DNA of 33,806 nucleotides from Coprobacter sp. (GTDB taxonomy: Bacteria > Bacteroidota > Bacteroidia > Bacteroidales > UBA11471): assembly GCA_017462265.1 (NCBI GenBank), contig JAFTRN010000025.1, positions 1 to 33,806 on the forward strand. Reading direction: 5' to 3'. The translations under genes were made by a program, and so were the position numbers. This document shows positions 24,625 to 33,489 of the stretch, piece by piece (within the stretch, counting starts at the first letter, position 1; every line of letters begins with the position of its first letter). The notes beneath the pieces were generated by a model. That model worked only from the letters and a program-made list of their open reading frames with translations. It was not told the origin of the DNA and searched no databases.

Positions 24625-26574
24625 ATGACAAATAAAATTTCTCTCGTTTCGCTATTGTTGGCATCGGCTCTATCGCTATCGGCACAACGCACCCTGACGG
24701 TGAATGTAAAACCGCGTGCGGAAATCAATCCCGATATGTATGGCGTGTTTTTTGAGGACATCAATTTCGGTGCCGATGGTGGTCTCTATGCCGAATTGGT
24801 GAAAAATCGTTCGTTCGAGTTTGACTATCCGTTGATGGGTTGGCAACCATTTGGTACGCTGTCGGTCGAGACCGAAAATCCCGCATTTGATCGCAATCCG
24901 CATTATGTGCGCATGGTCGATGGGGGTAAATACAAGCAGACCGGCTTGCAAAACGATGGCTTCACCAATGGCTTCTCGGTGAAAAAAGATGCCGAGTATC
25001 GATTGGTGTTTCATGCCCGTAGGGAGGGTAATGCACCTGTGAAATTGAAATTTGAAATTATCACATCGGCCAATAATATCATGACCAAGCAGGAGGTGAC
25101 GGTCTCCTCGATAGATTGGGAAAAACATACGGTGATATTGAAGGCCGGGAAGAGCGACGCGCACGCTCGCTTACGAATGACACTCATATCGCGTGGTACG
25201 GTCGATGTCGATCATATATCGTTGTTCCCGATTGATACATGGAAAGGGCGCGAAAATGGTTTGCGCAAAGATTTGGTACAGGCCCTGTATGATTTACGTC
25301 CCGGGGTGTTCCGTTTTCCCGGCGGTTGCATTGTAGAGGGTACCTCGCTCGAAACCCGTTATCAATGGAAACATACGGTCGGGGCGGTGGAAAACAGACC
25401 CTATAACGATAATCGTTGGAATTATACCTTCCGTCATCGCCTCTATCCCGATTATTACCAGAGTTACGGATTGGGCTTCTATGAATATTTCTTGCTGTGC
25501 GAGGATCTTGGAGCCGAACCTCTCCCGGTACTGAATTGCGGTATCGGCTGTCAATATCAGACGGGCGATTGTGTACCTCTCGATGAGTTGCAGCCCTATA
25601 TCCAAGATGCCATCGATTTGGTGGAGTTTGCCAATGGCGACACGACTACCACATGGGGTCGCTTGCGTGCCGAGATGGGACACCCCGCACCCTTTAATCT
25701 TAAATATTTGGCTATAGGCAACGAGCAATGGGACAGCGTATTTGTAGAGCGTGAGGAGCTTTTCGTGAAAGCCCTGCGCCGGCACTGCCCCGAAATTCTT
25801 TTTGTCGGTTCGTCGGGCCCCAAATCCGATGGAAAAGAATTTGACTACTTGTGGCCTGAAATGAAACGCCTCGGGGTAGATCTTGTCGATGAGCACTATT
25901 ATAAATCGCCCGAGTGGTTCTATACCAATGCCGCTCGTTATGATACTTACGATCGCAAAGGACCGAAAGTGTATGCCGGCGAGTATGCGTCGCACCACAA
26001 GTCGCGTGAGAACAATTTCGAAGCGGCACTTTCCGAAGCGGCATTCCTTACAGGTGTAGAGCGTAATGCCGATGTCGTGAGATTGGCTACTTACGCACCT
26101 CTGTTTGCGCACGTCGATGCCTGGCAATGGCGTCCCGACCTTATATGGTTCGACAATACCCGGGTGTTGCTTACCGCCAATTACTATGTGCAACAGCTCT
26201 ATTCCCACCACAAAGGCACGCATACGCTATCGCTTACCGAGGCGGGTAAAAACGTGTCGGGCGAGAATGGCTTGTATGCCAGCGCGGTGTATGATGCCGA
26301 GGCCGCTCGTGTGATAGTGAAGGTGGCCAATACGTTGCCTACGGCTCAGACGATAACCCTGCAATTCGAGTGGTTGAAGCGTAAACAATCTCTTGCCGGT
26401 GAGGCGCAAGTAATCTATATGCAGGCCGATGATAAATCGGTGAGCAATACCTTTGAAAACCAGTCGGCAATCGTTCCGCAACAAACTACAGCCTCGGTGA
26501 CCGATAATACCTGCGCGTTCACGCTTGCTCCGCAATCGTTCCAAGTCATAGCAATACCTATTGTACGAAAATAA
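24625..26574 (+). CDS. GH51 alpha-L-arabinofuranosidase with inserted carbohydrate-binding-like domain, exported
   Basis: 649-aa GH51 enzyme removing terminal alpha-L-arabinofuranose. Signal peptide [20 protein letters not shown] cut before Q. After a first beta-segment typical of the longer Bacteroides/eukaryote-like type ([28 protein letters not shown]) comes a CBM4-like beta-sandwich (about 75-210), then the barrel: [10 protein letters not shown], acid/base E367 in AIGNEQW, nucleophile E453 in [10 protein letters not shown], and a C-terminal beta-domain. The start at 24625 is chosen over a longer frame from 24487 that overlaps GH43 and hides the signal peptide. Followed after 13 nt by a second, shorter GH51 of a different subtype, so the pair may divide linkages or chain lengths between them. 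Confidence 0.93.
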   Translation: MTNKISLVSLLLASALSLSAQRTLTVNVKPRAEINPDMYGVFFEDINFGADGGLYAELVKNRSFEFDYPLMGWQPFGTLSVETENPAFDRNPHYVRMVDGGKYKQTGLQNDGFTNGFSVKKDAEYRLVFHARREGNAPVKLKFEIITSANNIMTKQEVTVSSIDWEKHTVILKAGKSDAHARLRMTLISRGTVDVDHISLFPIDTWKGRENGLRKDLVQALYDLRPGVFRFPGGCIVEGTSLETRYQWKHTVGAVENRPYNDNRWNYTFRHRLYPDYYQSYGLGFYEYFLLCEDLGAEPLPVLNCGIGCQYQTGDCVPLDELQPYIQDAIDLVEFANGDTTTTWGRLRAEMGHPAPFNLKYLAIGNEQWDSVFVEREELFVKALRRHCPEILFVGSSGPKSDGKEFDYLWPEMKRLGVDLVDEHYYKSPEWFYTNAARYDTYDRKGPKVYAGEYASHHKSRENNFEAALSEAAFLTGVERNADVVRLATYAPLFAHVDAWQWRPDLIWFDNTRVLLTANYYVQQLYSHHKGTHTLSLTEAGKNVSGENGLYASAVYDAEAARVIVKVANTLPTAQTITLQFEWLKRKQSLAGEAQVIYMQADDKSVSNTFENQSAIVPQQTTASVTDNTCAFTLAPQSFQVIAIPIVRK

Positions 26575-26587
26575 CTTCTACATTATC

Positions 26588-28120
26588 ATGAAAAAAACAG
26601 CTCTATTATCGCTTTTGATGGTTTGTGCGATGTGCGTATCGGCACAGACCGTAAATATTGCCGTGCACCCATCGCAGGGTACACAGAAAATAAGTAAACA
26701 CATCTACGGCCAGTTTGCCGAGCATTTGGGAACCTGCATCTATGGCGGATTGTGGGTGGGTGAGGACTCGGATATACCCAATACCCGCGGATATCGTACC
26801 GATGTGCTCGAAGCGTTGAAACGCCTCAGTATCCCCAATTTACGTTGGCCGGGAGGCTGCTTTGCCGATGAATACCATTGGATGGACGGTATAGGTCCGA
26901 GAGAGAATCGCCCGAAGATGTGTAACAACAACTGGGGCGGACTTATAGAAGACAACAGCTTTGGTACACACGAGTTTCTCGACCTGTGCGAGATACTGGG
27001 TTGTGAACCATACGTGAGTATGAATGTCGGCAGCGGTACGGTAGAGGAGATGGCCAAATGGGTGGAATATATCACCTCCGATGGCGATACCCCCATGGCG
27101 AAACTGCGCCGACAAAACGGCCGTGATAAGGCCTGGAAGGTACGCTTTATCGGTGTGGGTAATGAAAGTTGGGGTTGTGGCGGAAATATGCGTCCCGAGT
27201 ATTATGCCGACCTGTATCGTCGCTATGCCACCTATTGCCGCAATTATGATGGAAACCGCCTGTTCAAAATCGCTTGTGGTGCCGGAGAGTATGACCTCAA
27301 CTGGACCGAGACCTTGATGAAACGTGTAGGTACACGCATGGACGGTATTTCATTGCACTATTACACCGTGACCGGCTGGCGGGGTAAGAAGGGTGATGCC
27401 GTGAACTTCGACAACGAAGATTTCTATTGGACCATGGGCAAATGCCTCGATATAGAGAACGCCATACAGCAACATATCGCCATCATGGATAAGTACGATG
27501 CCAAGAAACGCGTGGGCTTGATGGTCGATGAGTGGGGTACTTGGTGGGAACCCGAGCCGGGTACGCAACTCTTCCAGCAAAATACGTTGCGCGACGCGTT
27601 TGTGGCGGCCCTTACGTTCAACGTGTTCCATAAATACACCGATCGCATACGTATGGCCAATATCGCACAGATAGTGAACGTATTGCAATCGATGATTCTG
27701 ACACGCGACGACAAAATGGTGCTTACCCCCACTTATTATGTGTTTGAAATGTATAAGCCTCACCAAGATGCCACGTACCTGCCGCTCGACATCGACACTC
27801 CTACTCGCGAGGTGCGCGACAATCGTGTAGTGCCTATGGTCAGCGCATCGGCTTCACGTGATGCCGAGGGAGCGATTCATATTTCACTGGCCAATATCGA
27901 TGTGGATAAAGCACAGAAAGTGCGTATCACCCTCGATGAAGTGAAAGCCTCCGCGGTTACAGGTACGATATTGACTTCAAAGAAAATAACAGACCTCAAC
28001 ACCTTTGACAAGCCCGGTAAGATAAAACCCGAGAATTTCAAAGGTGCAAAATTGACCAAAGATGGCGCGATAGAGGTAGTACTTCCCGCTCATGCCATCG
28101 TCATGCTTGAGATAAAATAA
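26588..28120 (+). CDS. GH51 alpha-L-arabinofuranosidase, short bacterial type, exported
   Basis: 510-aa GH51 arabinofuranosidase of the compact bacterial type. Signal peptide [19 protein letters not shown] cut before Q, unlike many bacterial GH51 enzymes, which are cytoplasmic. Motifs: [40 protein letters not shown], acid/base E193 in [17 protein letters not shown], nucleophile E315 in VDEWGTWWE, and the C-terminal beta-sandwich with [17 protein letters not shown]. No binding domain insert, in contrast to its upstream neighbour. Last gene of the operon; a palindrome that also holds the next promoter follows 34 nt after the stop codon. Start at 26588 preferred over 26561, which overlaps the preceding gene's end. 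Confidence 0.95.
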   Translation: MKKTALLSLLMVCAMCVSAQTVNIAVHPSQGTQKISKHIYGQFAEHLGTCIYGGLWVGEDSDIPNTRGYRTDVLEALKRLSIPNLRWPGGCFADEYHWMDGIGPRENRPKMCNNNWGGLIEDNSFGTHEFLDLCEILGCEPYVSMNVGSGTVEEMAKWVEYITSDGDTPMAKLRRQNGRDKAWKVRFIGVGNESWGCGGNMRPEYYADLYRRYATYCRNYDGNRLFKIACGAGEYDLNWTETLMKRVGTRMDGISLHYYTVTGWRGKKGDAVNFDNEDFYWTMGKCLDIENAIQQHIAIMDKYDAKKRVGLMVDEWGTWWEPEPGTQLFQQNTLRDAFVAALTFNVFHKYTDRIRMANIAQIVNVLQSMILTRDDKMVLTPTYYVFEMYKPHQDATYLPLDIDTPTREVRDNRVVPMVSASASRDAEGAIHISLANIDVDKAQKVRITLDEVKASAVTGTILTSKKITDLNTFDKPGKIKPENFKGAKLTKDGAIEVVLPAHAIVMLEIK

Positions 28121-28137
28121 TCGCACATCGATCGCGA

Positions 28138-28169
28138 TTTGCATAATTCTATTGAAATCCCTACCTTTG
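28138..28169 (+). promoter_or_regulatory. Promoter of the esterase-GH105 unit
   Basis: TTTG at 28138-28141, 20-nt spacer, TACCTTTG at 28162-28169, a full match to TAnnTTTG. Transcription would start near 28176; the ATG is at 28231. The -7 box forms part of the left arm of a hairpin (28155-28200). Confidence 0.6.
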
Positions 28170-28200
28170 TCCGTTGTAATCAACGCAAAGGCAGGGATTT
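28155..28200 (+). terminator. Inverted repeat: probable terminator of the GH2-GH51 operon overlapping the next promoter
   Basis: AAATCCCTACCTTTG (28155-28169) pairs with CAAAGGCAGGGATTT (28186-28200), 14 of 15 positions, with a 16-nt loop; TGTTTTCC follows. RNA reading through from GH51 would fold this hairpin, whereas RNA started at the embedded promoter begins inside the loop and would not. It could instead be a DNA operator. Confidence 0.55.
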
Positions 28201-28230
28201 GTTTTCCTGTCGAGTTTTAAAATTTTCGCT

Positions 28231-29763
28231 ATGAAAACACACTGTTACTCTCTACTCATGGCCGTCGCATTGTGGTCCGTCGCCTGTATGTCGGTGCAAG
28301 CCGATGTGAAACTTCCTGCGATTATTTCCGATAATATGGTATTGCAACAGCGTACCGATGTGAAGATATGGGGCAAGGCCGATCCGGGTGAAAATATCAT
28401 CGTTACGACCTCTTGGAGCCGTAAGGTTCGTAAGACCACGGCCGATACCGAGGGACGATGGGAGCTTGCGATTCCTACGCCAAAATCTACCTCTGAGCCA
28501 CAAACCCTCACGGTGCGAGGTCGCAACACCATAGAAATAGGAAATATACTTATAGGAGAGGTGTGGATATGCTCGGGACAGTCCAATATGGAATTTCCGG
28601 TCGATGTAGATAAGAGCAGTAGGTGGAAGACCGCCATGACTACCGTGAAAGAGGAGTTGCAGAATGCCGATTACCCGGCGATGCGCTTTTTCAGGGTAGA
28701 ACATCAGTTGGCCCCCGACGCTCCGCTCGACGACTGTGTGGGCCGATGGGAGTTGTGTACCCCTGCGACTGCCGCCAAGTTTTCGGCGGTAGGTTTCGTT
28801 TTCGGCCGTAAGATTCATAACGAGACCGCTATGCCGGTGGGTATGATACAATCGACTTGGGGCGGTACGCACGCCGAGTCGTGGACCAAGCGTGAGGCTA
28901 TGCAGGGCAAATATTACGACGACTTGCATGCCGAGCAACGTCGCATAAAGGCGGAAGAACCGGCCGAGAAGGCCCGTTACGACCGAGAAAAGCAAGCTTA
29001 TGACGAAGCGAAACGTATAAATCCCGATACCACGCTGAAAGCTCCGAGAAAAGCCAAGAAATTGAACGATAATTTACGAATGGCTACCTTGTGGAATGGT
29101 ATGATAGCACCCATATTGCCCTATACCATACAGGGTGTCATCTGGTATCAAGGCGAGAGCAACAACAGCCGTTCGGCACATTATCAGTCGGTATTTACCA
29201 ACCTTATCGAGAGTTGGCGCACCGAGTGGGGGCAGGGCGATTTCCCTTTCTACTTTGTGCAGATAGCTCCTTATTACAAGCAGTTGCCACTCTTGCGAGA
29301 GGGCCAGCTCCGCACGATGCAGACAGTGAAAAATTGCGGCATGGCGGTCATTACCGATGCCGGCGACTCCACCGATATTCACCCCCGAAACAAAGTGATA
29401 CCCGGCGAACGATTGGCGGCATGGGCATTGGCTCATGAATACGACAAAGATGTGCCGTTTATGGGACCGGTGTATAAAAAGATGAAGGTCGAGGGCGATA
29501 AAGCCGTGCTTACCTTCGACTATGTAGGCGGTGGACTCGAATCCAAGGGCGCGTCGTTGAAAGGTTTTGTCATCGCCGGCAATGATGGTCTGTTCTATCC
29601 GGCAACGGCAGTGATAGAGGGCGATAAGGTAGAGGTCTCGGCTCCTGAAGTATCGGCCCCGGTGGCGGTACGTTATGGCTGGGATAAGTTCTTCCGCGTC
29701 AATCTCTACAACAAAGAGGGTTTTCCCGCCACACCCTTTCGTACCGACGATTGGGATAAGTAG
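28231..29763 (+). CDS. Exported SGNH esterase, sialate-O-acetylesterase type (second copy)
   Basis: 510-aa exported acetylesterase-type protein, related to the one at 11907 but shorter. Signal peptide MKTHCYSLLMAVALWSVACMSVQA. The N-terminal beta-sandwich has the shared LPAIISDNMVLQQ opening; catalytic S118 in ICSGQSNMEF; GGTHAESW; canonical IWYQGESNN; catalytic D382 and H384 in DIHP. Where the first esterase has a jelly-roll insert, this one has only a charged helical stretch (EQRRIKAEEPAEKARYDREK, about 235-280). Likely removes acetyl groups from a polysaccharide; the nominal sialate substrate is not implied by context. It precedes GH105, a pairing that suits acetylated rhamnogalacturonan. 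The stop codon region is tandemly duplicated just downstream. Confidence 0.88.
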   Translation: MKTHCYSLLMAVALWSVACMSVQADVKLPAIISDNMVLQQRTDVKIWGKADPGENIIVTTSWSRKVRKTTADTEGRWELAIPTPKSTSEPQTLTVRGRNTIEIGNILIGEVWICSGQSNMEFPVDVDKSSRWKTAMTTVKEELQNADYPAMRFFRVEHQLAPDAPLDDCVGRWELCTPATAAKFSAVGFVFGRKIHNETAMPVGMIQSTWGGTHAESWTKREAMQGKYYDDLHAEQRRIKAEEPAEKARYDREKQAYDEAKRINPDTTLKAPRKAKKLNDNLRMATLWNGMIAPILPYTIQGVIWYQGESNNSRSAHYQSVFTNLIESWRTEWGQGDFPFYFVQIAPYYKQLPLLREGQLRTMQTVKNCGMAVITDAGDSTDIHPRNKVIPGERLAAWALAHEYDKDVPFMGPVYKKMKVEGDKAVLTFDYVGGGLESKGASLKGFVIAGNDGLFYPATAVIEGDKVEVSAPEVSAPVAVRYGWDKFFRVNLYNKEGFPATPFRTDDWDK

Positions 29764-29798
29764 TTAAAATAAAATTAGGATAAGTGAGTAAAATAAAA
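29754..29798 (+). repeat. Short tandem duplication of the esterase gene end
   Basis: GGATAAGTAGTTAAAATAAAA (29754-29774) recurs with a 24-nt period as GGATAAGTGAGTAAAATAAAA (29778-29798), 18 of 21 identical. The first copy contains the last two codons and TAG stop of the esterase. It looks like slippage or a small duplication in the esterase-GH105 spacer. Confidence 0.6.
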
Positions 29799-29815
29799 AA
29801 GTTAATAATAAACCT

Positions 29816-30994
29816 ATGAAATTGAAACTATCCGTTATCGCGATGTGTATGGCTTGCGCCACTACACTCTCGGCACAAAAGATGTCGGTGGAGTTTGCCG
29901 ACTCTGAAATGAAACGTTTCCCCGAGGCTTGGCAACTCGACCATGGAAAACGCCTCTTCTTCGGTTACGCTCAGGGTGTAGGCTGTTGCGCCATGCTCGA
30001 TATGTGGCACTATACCGGCGACCGCAAATACTATGACTATGTAGCACAATGGGCCGACACCATCGTGAACGAGAAAGGGGAGATATACCTCTACGAAATG
30101 GCCGATTACAACCTCGATTTTATTAACTCTGGAAAGGTATTGTTTGATATATATGCCGAGACCAAAGATGTGCGCTATAAAAAGGCTATGGACCTGTTGG
30201 CCCGCCAATTGGCTCGCCAGCCGCGCACCCACGAAGGGGCTTTCTGGCACAAACTTATCTATCCTTTCCAGATATGGCTCGACGGATTGTATATGGCATC
30301 GCCCTTCTTGGCTCAATACGGGGCAACGTTTGATAAACCCGAGTTGATCGACGACGCCGTGAAGCAGTTCCTTATCTGCGCGCGACGCACCTACGACAGT
30401 CGCACGGGACTTTATTACCATGCCTTCGACGAGAGCCGTAACCAACGCTGGTCCGACCCCGTAACCGGCAGGTCGCCCAATTTCTGGGGCCGCAGTATCG
30501 GTTGGTGGTTTATGGCGTTGGTCGATGTACTCGACTATGTGCCCGAGAATCACCCGCATCGTGCCGATCTCATCACGATGATCAAAGGGCTTGCCATTTC
30601 GTTGCCCGAGTATCAAGACAAAGATGGGTTGTGGTATCAGGTGCTCGACCAGATAGAGCGTGAGGGCAACTTCCCCGAGGCCTCGGTGACTTCCATGTTT
30701 ATGTATGCCATAGCCAAGGCTGTGAATATGGGCTATATCGACGAAAGCTACATCGAGGTGTCACAAAAAGCCTATAAAGGACTGCAAAAAGTGCTGCTCA
30801 AAAAGGAAAAAGACAAGACCTGGACGCTTACCCGATGCTGTGCCGTGGGTGGACTTGGCGGTTCGGGTAAATACCGCGACGGCTCGTTCAATTATTATGT
30901 GAATGAACGTATGCGCGATAACGATGCCAAAGCTACCGGTCCTTTCATCATGGGTTGCATCGAGCTCGAAAAATATGCCGCTCGCCGGAAATGA
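29816..30994 (+). CDS. GH105 unsaturated rhamnogalacturonyl hydrolase-like enzyme, exported
   Basis: 392-aa (alpha/alpha)6-barrel enzyme of the GH105/GH88 group, closest in motifs to YteR-type GH105. These remove the 4,5-unsaturated uronic acid left at the non-reducing end by polysaccharide lyases. Signal peptide MKLKLSVIAMCMACATTLSA cut before Q. Visible motifs: YNLDFINSGK with D101 and FQIWLDGLYM with D156 (candidate catalytic Asp residues), RSIGWWFMAL, and the C-terminal GTxG-like GGLGGSGKYRDGSFNYYVNE. Length is normal. It follows the esterase by 52 nt. Its presence implies a lyase-degraded substrate such as rhamnogalacturonan-I or a glucuronyl-arabinogalactan, but no lyase gene is in the window. 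Confidence 0.93.
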   Translation: MKLKLSVIAMCMACATTLSAQKMSVEFADSEMKRFPEAWQLDHGKRLFFGYAQGVGCCAMLDMWHYTGDRKYYDYVAQWADTIVNEKGEIYLYEMADYNLDFINSGKVLFDIYAETKDVRYKKAMDLLARQLARQPRTHEGAFWHKLIYPFQIWLDGLYMASPFLAQYGATFDKPELIDDAVKQFLICARRTYDSRTGLYYHAFDESRNQRWSDPVTGRSPNFWGRSIGWWFMALVDVLDYVPENHPHRADLITMIKGLAISLPEYQDKDGLWYQVLDQIEREGNFPEASVTSMFMYAIAKAVNMGYIDESYIEVSQKAYKGLQKVLLKKEKDKTWTLTRCCAVGGLGGSGKYRDGSFNYYVNERMRDNDAKATGPFIMGCIELEKYAARRK

Positions 30995-31008
30995 GATATA
31001 GCAAAAAC

Positions 31009-31037
31009 GCAGGGACACTCGGTTCGAGAGTCCCTGC
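31009..31037. terminator. Hairpin after GH105
   Basis: GCAGGGACACTC (31009-31020) pairs with GAGAGTCCCTGC (31026-31037), 11 of 12 positions, loop GGTTC. It starts 14 nt past the GH105 stop codon. The T-run is better on the minus strand, but no minus-strand gene is present, so it probably serves the + transcript. Confidence 0.6.
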
Positions 31038-31084
31038 CTAAAAAACTACAATCAAAATACGTAGATTTATTATCAAAAAGTTTA

Positions 31085-31131
31085 TTGCCGACTGCCCGAA
31101 AAAGTCGTTTCTTTGTAATTGACTTTTTCGG
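31085..31131 (+). promoter_or_regulatory. Promoter of the last gene, with -7 box framed by a perfect inverted repeat
   Basis: TTG at 31085-31087, 20-nt spacer, TTTCTTTG at 31108-31115 (seven of eight to the relaxed -7 consensus). The arms CCGAAAAAGTC (31096-31106) and GACTTTTTCGG (31121-31131) are perfect complements and enclose the -7 box in their 14-nt centre. A repressor or activator binding site over the promoter, or a read-through hairpin, are both possible. Confidence 0.5.
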
Positions 31132-31177
31132 TCGTGTTAAGTATTTGAAAAACACTAACTACTAATACCAAAGTATC

Positions 31178-33433
31178 ATGAGAAAATTTACTCTTTTAGT
31201 TGCTGCTATGCTTGCTACCGCAGGTGTATCGGCTCAGTCTGTTCAAAAGTGGGCAGGTTACAACGACCCCGACGCTACCGGCCTGCTTTTCCCGTGGAGT
31301 ACCACTTTCCAAGCTTTTGTGGGTGAAAGTGAAGATGTTGTCGATGGTGTCGCCAACTCGTTCGTAAACGGAAATATCGCATTGTTCAACGATGAAGTAG
31401 AATTTGCTCTCAGTGCGGATTTCCTCGATACCCTCGCTACTACCAAACCGACCCTTACCGTTTCGACCATAGAGGCTGCCGGTGTGCGTGTGAACAATAG
31501 CAAAATTACCTACACATTCATGCCTGCCGTATCGACCGACGCGTTCAATGGTTCTACCGCAGATGCCGCTCTCGTGAAAGAGGGTGACGGCGCGCTCTAC
31601 ACCGACGTGGCTAACAATATGCCCGGTGGTACTATCGTAAAAGGCGGTACTGTAGCTCGTAAATCGAAAGAGTCTGCTTCGGTTTACATCTTCGGTAAAA
31701 ATGTCGCTGTAGAAGGTGAGGGTACTATCGACTTCGGTAATCTCGGCTCTACTTACGCTTCATTTGGTGCCAATGTACAAATTCCCGAAGGCTCGACACT
31801 CAACCTTTATCCTTCGCGTTACACCTATATGACTGTAGATACCAATATTTTTATTACCGGTGCCGGTACGTTGAATTTCTATGCTCGTGGTGAACGTGCT
31901 TTCCTCGGTGGTAGCAAATGTGCCAATCCCGTAGATTTCTCGGGCTTCAGCGGTAAAGTTAATTTCTTGAAAGACCCCGATGCTTCGGGAGCAGGTTGGT
32001 ATGGTCCCATCATGCCGACTGAAACTCCTAAAGGAAAATCAGATCCCGCTTCTTTCTTTGCCAAACTCGAGGGTGACTCTATGCTCTACAATGTATGGCA
32101 AAACGATAAAGTGCTTCTCGATAGCTTGTTCTATGATATGTCCGAAATCGACGTATTCGTAGGAGCCGGAGCCGACCTCGCTTGTGAATCGGCCGGTGGC
32201 GCACCCAATGTTGCCATGATTCGCATGAAGAGCCTCAATATGGACCCTGCTGCTGTAATCCGTGGTTACTACAAAGCTTCTAACCCTCAAATGGTAATAC
32301 TCTTCGGTGACGAAAACGATTGCCAATTGGCCGGTACATTTACCTCTTGTGTAAAAGGTACTTCGAGCACTAATGGTGGCTGGATTCCTTACAAAGATTG
32401 CGGTGTAGGTCTTTTCAAAGAGGGTAAAGGTACTGCCTATATCACCTCTAACGAAAATATGCTTTCTCTCGGTATCGAGGTATGGGAAGGTCGCGTACTC
32501 TTCAACAACAACGACATCAATGCTACCGCTACCGGTGCAAACAAAGTGAGCAGCAACAGCGTAGTAACTTGCCGTCCTACCGGTACTATCGGTGGATATG
32601 GTACTATCGGTGGTCACACCTCGGTAATGGGTACATTGCAACCGGGTAGCGACGCTATCGGTACCCTCCGTATCGACGGAACCAATGCCGTAGTTTGCTA
32701 TCGCGATGGCAAGAAAGATGCCGCATATCCCTCTGCTGCTCAAGGTAACGAAGTCGTAGGTCGTGATGCCGGTTCTGCTGCCAACCTCCTTCTCTACAAA
32801 GATGCTAACATCGAAATGGAAGTAATCAATGCAGAGAAACACGACCAAGTATTGGTACAAAACGAAATTCGTCTCTTCAACGACGATGTTGATGGACAAG
32901 TTAATATCAAACTCTCTCCGCGCGACAACTGGTCGGTAAATGCCGGTGACTCTATCCTCTTGCTCCGCTCTAAAACTGCACGTTGCTACATCGACGGTAA
33001 AGATATTGCCGCTTGCTTCAATATGACTGCTGAAGGATTTGGCGATGCCACATTTGCTCCCGCTATCGTGACTATCGCTCCTACATACGATACTACCCTC
33101 GTATATAATGAAGAGACTTTCATGGAAGATACCGTGATTACTCAAATAGAAGATCCCGAATTCAAACTTTACGCAGTGGTAACAGCTGCCGGTAGCGGTT
33201 CGGCCGAGCCCGATGCTATCGAAAGCGTAGAGGCTGAAACCCTTGCCGTAGCTCAAAGTGGTAATGTAGTAACCGTGAGCGGTGTAGAAGCTCCCGTTGT
33301 AGAGGTTTACACCATCGCCGGTGCTCAAATCGCTGCTGTTCCTGCTGTTGCCGGTGAAGCTGTTGTAACTCTTCCCGCTCCCGGAACATACGTAGTGAAA
33401 GCCGGTAAGGCTTCGAAAGTGGTTCTTTATTAA
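31178..33433 (+). CDS. Secreted autotransporter-repeat/beta-helix-like protein with C-terminal sorting-type domain, function unknown
   Basis: 751-aa secreted protein I cannot assign a function. Signal peptide MRKFTLLVAAMLATAGVSA cut before Q. The body is rich in Gly, Thr, Asn and short beta-strands: GEGTIDFGNLGS, GAGTLNFYARGE, FSGFSGKVNFLKD, and near 450-500 an autotransporter-type rung (GTIGGYGTIGG, VMGTLQPGSDAIGTLRIDG). A beta-solenoid passenger-like fold is likely. The last 75 residues (from about 677) end VEVYTIAGAQIAAVP...GTYVVKAGKASKVVLY, matching the C-terminal tail type used for type IX secretion. No catalytic motif is seen. Codon choice differs from neighbours: Ala is often GCT and Gly mostly GGT, as in highly expressed genes. 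It has its own promoter and a strong terminator, so it is a single-gene unit; a link to glycan degradation is only by position. Confidence 0.8.
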   Translation: MRKFTLLVAAMLATAGVSAQSVQKWAGYNDPDATGLLFPWSTTFQAFVGESEDVVDGVANSFVNGNIALFNDEVEFALSADFLDTLATTKPTLTVSTIEAAGVRVNNSKITYTFMPAVSTDAFNGSTADAALVKEGDGALYTDVANNMPGGTIVKGGTVARKSKESASVYIFGKNVAVEGEGTIDFGNLGSTYASFGANVQIPEGSTLNLYPSRYTYMTVDTNIFITGAGTLNFYARGERAFLGGSKCANPVDFSGFSGKVNFLKDPDASGAGWYGPIMPTETPKGKSDPASFFAKLEGDSMLYNVWQNDKVLLDSLFYDMSEIDVFVGAGADLACESAGGAPNVAMIRMKSLNMDPAAVIRGYYKASNPQMVILFGDENDCQLAGTFTSCVKGTSSTNGGWIPYKDCGVGLFKEGKGTAYITSNENMLSLGIEVWEGRVLFNNNDINATATGANKVSSNSVVTCRPTGTIGGYGTIGGHTSVMGTLQPGSDAIGTLRIDGTNAVVCYRDGKKDAAYPSAAQGNEVVGRDAGSAANLLLYKDANIEMEVINAEKHDQVLVQNEIRLFNDDVDGQVNIKLSPRDNWSVNAGDSILLLRSKTARCYIDGKDIAACFNMTAEGFGDATFAPAIVTIAPTYDTTLVYNEETFMEDTVITQIEDPEFKLYAVVTAAGSGSAEPDAIESVEAETLAVAQSGNVVTVSGVEAPVVEVYTIAGAQIAAVPAVAGEAVVTLPAPGTYVVKAGKASKVVLY

Positions 33434-33460
33434 GAAACTGGTTTTAACTTCATAATATAG

Positions 33461-33488
33461 GCAGGCTCCATTCGGGGCCTGCTTTTTT
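33461..33488 (+). terminator. Intrinsic terminator of the last gene
   Basis: GCAGGCTCC (33461-33469) pairs with GGGGCCTGC (33474-33482), 9 bp with one G-U pair and an ATTC loop, followed directly by TTTTTT (33483-33488). It is the clearest rho-independent terminator in the window. Confidence 0.9.
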
Positions 33489-33489
33489 A

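Noticed and set aside
30895..31155. Minus-strand 86-codon frame over the GH105-last gene spacer
   Set aside because: It is antisense to the GH105 end and runs through two hairpins and a promoter; no start context or family match.
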